From contig CAWDOA010000008.1 of assembly GCA_963803875.1 (NCBI GenBank), forward strand, positions 62,001 to 126,000: a stretch of DNA of 64,000 bases, in the 5' to 3' direction. This DNA is from JABDIY01 sp963803875 (GTDB lineage Bacteria; Actinomycetota; Acidimicrobiia; Acidimicrobiales; SZUA-35). The notes beneath the pieces were generated by a model that had not been told where the DNA came from, ran no database searches, and saw only the letters and a list, made by a program, of their open reading frames with translations. The first letter of the stretch is position 1; every line of letters starts with the position of its first letter. Positions 62,663 through 64,000 of this stretch are shown one piece after another. The position numbers and the translations under genes were made by a program.

Positions 62663-63309
62663 ATGAAAACGATGGAAACAAGAACGAAGGGATCGACCAC
62701 CACGAGTCGGGGGCGCTACGGATTGATAGCGGTCGTGGCGGTATTGGCCGTTGTCGTCGTCGCGGGCGGCTGGTTGCTTCTCAGAAGCGACGAGAAGACA
62801 GCCACCGATCACGTCCAAGACGCAGCGGCAGCAATGCGCAACGAGGACATGGACAAGTCGGCCGAAATCTTCGGGTTCGACAATATGGAGGTCACGGAAT
62901 ACCGATTCGTGGACTGGCACATCGGCTGGAACGCCCAACCGGAATTCAGCGAGGTAGTCGAGACGCCCAGAGAGGCAGGGTCGCACCGCCTTCCGGGCGG
63001 TCGTCACCTATGGCGATGAGTCGTTCTATACCCAGGCCGTGAACTCGGTTCTCTCGAAGGCTGAAGGTACGCCACTTACGACCACGATCAGCGGCTGGGT
63101 GAAGGCCGATGGAGAAGTCTATGTTACTGGGCTGGCCGCCACCGGACGGCTTGACCACTGTGGAAAGGGAGCTACGGCCCTGGGTTGAAGCCAATCGGCC
63201 CGATCTCGTCGACGAGATGTTTGGTTCGGACTATGCGGGCATGCGGTGGAGCCGCCGCTCCGGTGAGCTTCGGATGGAAGTGCTCGACGATTTCCTGGCG
63301 AGCCGGTAA
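62663..63309 (+). CDS. Single-pass membrane protein of unknown function (apparent frameshifts)
   Basis: About 215 residues repaired. A strong ribosome site AAGGAGG lies 6 bp before ATG 62663. One transmembrane helix (YGLIAVVAVLAVVVVAGGWLLL, residues about 20-42) is followed by an external domain: DHVQDAAAAMRNEDMDKSAEIFGFDNMEVTEYRF, then after a slip near 62980 FRAVVTYGDESFYTQAVNSVL and TTTISGWVKADGEVYV, and after another near 63125 ERELRPWVEANRPDLVDEMFG, ending 63309. No known family. The 275 bp between rimO and this gene hold the divergent promoters and nothing else I can name. Confidence 0.6.
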
Positions 63310-63326
63310 CAAACGGCAGCGAACCC

Positions 63327-63351
63327 GAGCGGCCCCGCCGAGGGGTCGCTC
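63327..63351. terminator. Hairpin between convergent genes
   Basis: GAGCGGCCCC (63327-63336), loop GCCGA, GGGGTCGCTC (63342-63351), one G-T pair in ten. It lies between the 3' ends of the membrane protein gene and copC, so could serve both. No clear T-run. Confidence 0.5.
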
Positions 63352-63413
63352 TGGCGCGCACCCGATACCGACCAGGTCCTAGCCCGACAGGGGGTCTCCA
63401 CCGGGCGGACAAC

Positions 63414-63944
63414 TCACCCGTCAGAGGGTACGCCCTCGTTGGAGGTGAGCCGTCGCAGCCGCCGGGTTCTCACCGCGGTCTGCATCGCTACGAGGCTGAC
63501 CAAAACCAGACCAGCACCGGCCGCAACGATCAAGATCGGACGCGGACCCTCCTCAGCGAGCACCGGCGCCACCACCGGAAGAGGGGCAGGTGCGTCCTGC
63601 TTGTAGGTGAATGCGAACGCACCGTCGACCGGATCACCATCGGAGGAGACAACCACATAGCTAACGATGTATCGACCTTCCACTCTGAGTTCAGGAAAGG
63701 ATGCCGAAACCACTTGACCCGAGCCGACGCGATCGCTCGGCACTACCTCGCCATCGGGTCCCTCGATACCGATGGTCGCATCGGTGACGACTTCGTTGAA
63801 GACGATCTGGACCGCAGTGACAGTGCCCCCGACCGTGGAATTGCTGGCCGGTGATGCCCCGACGAATACCGCATCAGCGATTGCAGGACTAGACCACCAG
63901 AGAACCAGCCCAACGATTGCCAGGGCGGTTGAGCGACGTATCAC
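63414..63944 (-). CDS. CopC-domain secreted protein with C-terminal membrane anchor
   Basis: 176 residues. Signal peptide (TALAIVGLVLWWSSPAIADA), then the CopC/YobA copper-binding-type beta domain (GASPASNSTVGGTVTAVQIVFNEVV...GRYIVSYVVVSSDGDPVDGAFAFTYKQ). The usual first His of mature CopC ('H-A-x-L') is replaced here (DAVFVGASPA), so copper binding is uncertain. A transmembrane helix follows (PILIVAAGAGLVLVSLVAM), then a basic tail (RTRRLRRL). Topology matches Gram-positive CopC proteins. Confidence 0.85.
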   Translation of the reverse strand: MIRRSTALAIVGLVLWWSSPAIADAVFVGASPASNSTVGGTVTAVQIVFNEVVTDATIGIEGPDGEVVPSDRVGSGQVVSASFPELRVEGRYIVSYVVVSSDGDPVDGAFAFTYKQDAPAPLPVVAPVLAEEGPRPILIVAAGAGLVLVSLVAMQTAVRTRRLRRLTSNEGVPSDG

Positions 63945-63960
63945 CCTCCCAGTCTGCCGC

Positions 63961-64000
63961 CTACTCGGTCAGTCGAATGGGGTCACCGATGACTCGAATG
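63961..64000 (-). CDS. Possible 3' end of a gene entering from the right edge
   Basis: The minus strand reads ...IRVIGDPIRLTE then TAG at 63961-63963, directly before the copC start. A same-strand gene ending here would fit operon spacing, but only about 12 codons are in the window, so this is a guess. Confidence 0.3.
   Translation of the reverse strand, partial: IRVIGDPIRLTE

Noticed and set aside
1..64000. CRISPR arrays, insertion sequences, prophage or integrative elements
   Set aside because: No regularly spaced repeats, transposase, integrase or phage structural genes were found; the only repeats are the dispersed element and the 23-bp array.

Overview
The window is high-GC bacterial DNA from an actinomycete. 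The closest match I can argue for is the class Acidimicrobiia (Actinomycetota), judged from gene content and codon style rather than a search. Pointers are carD, DUF3039, DUF2510-RDD and DUF222-HNH proteins, a B12-dependent class II ribonucleotide reductase, and a chromosomal order (lexA/LysM/nrdR - hflX/dapF/miaA - miaB - recA - cinA/pgsA/rimO) that loosely follows that of Mycobacterium tuberculosis. It is ordinary chromosome: one tRNA-Gly, no rRNA, no CRISPR array, no phage or transposase.

Layout. 1-2.5 kb: a cut zinc-ribbon membrane protein, a lipoprotein, tRNA-Gly and two small genes. 2.5-7.4 kb (minus): fpg-like glycosylase, metX, a lone adenine DNA methyltransferase and a DEAD-box helicase. 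7.5-12.4 kb (plus): a cyclase-domain protein, a serine hydrolase, a phosphotransferase, murA and lgt. 12.3-17.2 kb (minus): an acyl-CoA dehydrogenase, a degenerate metallo-beta-lactamase-fold protein, carD, an acyltransferase and a peroxiredoxin. 17.2-29.3 kb: a thioredoxin-like lipoprotein, galE, folate cyclo-ligase, nrdJ, a RibD-type reductase, a lytic transglycosylase, nrdR, a LysM protein and lexA. 29.4-37.3 kb: lysine/diaminopimelate genes dapE, dapC and dapF, plus hflX and miaA. 37-47 kb: methyltransferase, ppc, a DUF222-HNH pair and miaB. 48-53 kb: pgl, glk, zwf and gnd (glucose entry and oxidative pentose phosphate pathway). 53-62.4 kb: recA, a polysaccharide deacetylase and glycosyltransferase, cinA, a secreted hydrolase, pgsA and rimO. 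The end holds a CopC protein.

Standout observations. (1) The peroxiredoxin at 16734-17195 has an in-frame TGA exactly at the peroxidatic cysteine, and the RNA just downstream folds into a bacterial SECIS-like hairpin, so it is probably a selenoprotein. (2) The leader of nrdJ contains two arms that form a continuous 19-bp RNA helix only on the nrdJ strand (two G-U pairs), enclosing about 91 nt: a candidate structured regulatory RNA. (3) A dispersed repeat of about 100 bp occurs at three places, each immediately downstream of a minus-strand gene; at carD and cinA the repeat edge supplies the stop codon. (4) SOS-type operators lie in front of lexA (three) and far upstream of recA, the latter with a 3 x 23-bp tandem repeat in between.

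Caution. About fifteen genes carry apparent 1-2 base frameshifts, several in normally essential genes (murA, lgt, pgsA) and clustered at 3-14, 30-32, 51 and 54-63 kb. I read these as consensus errors and annotate each as one gene over its full span.
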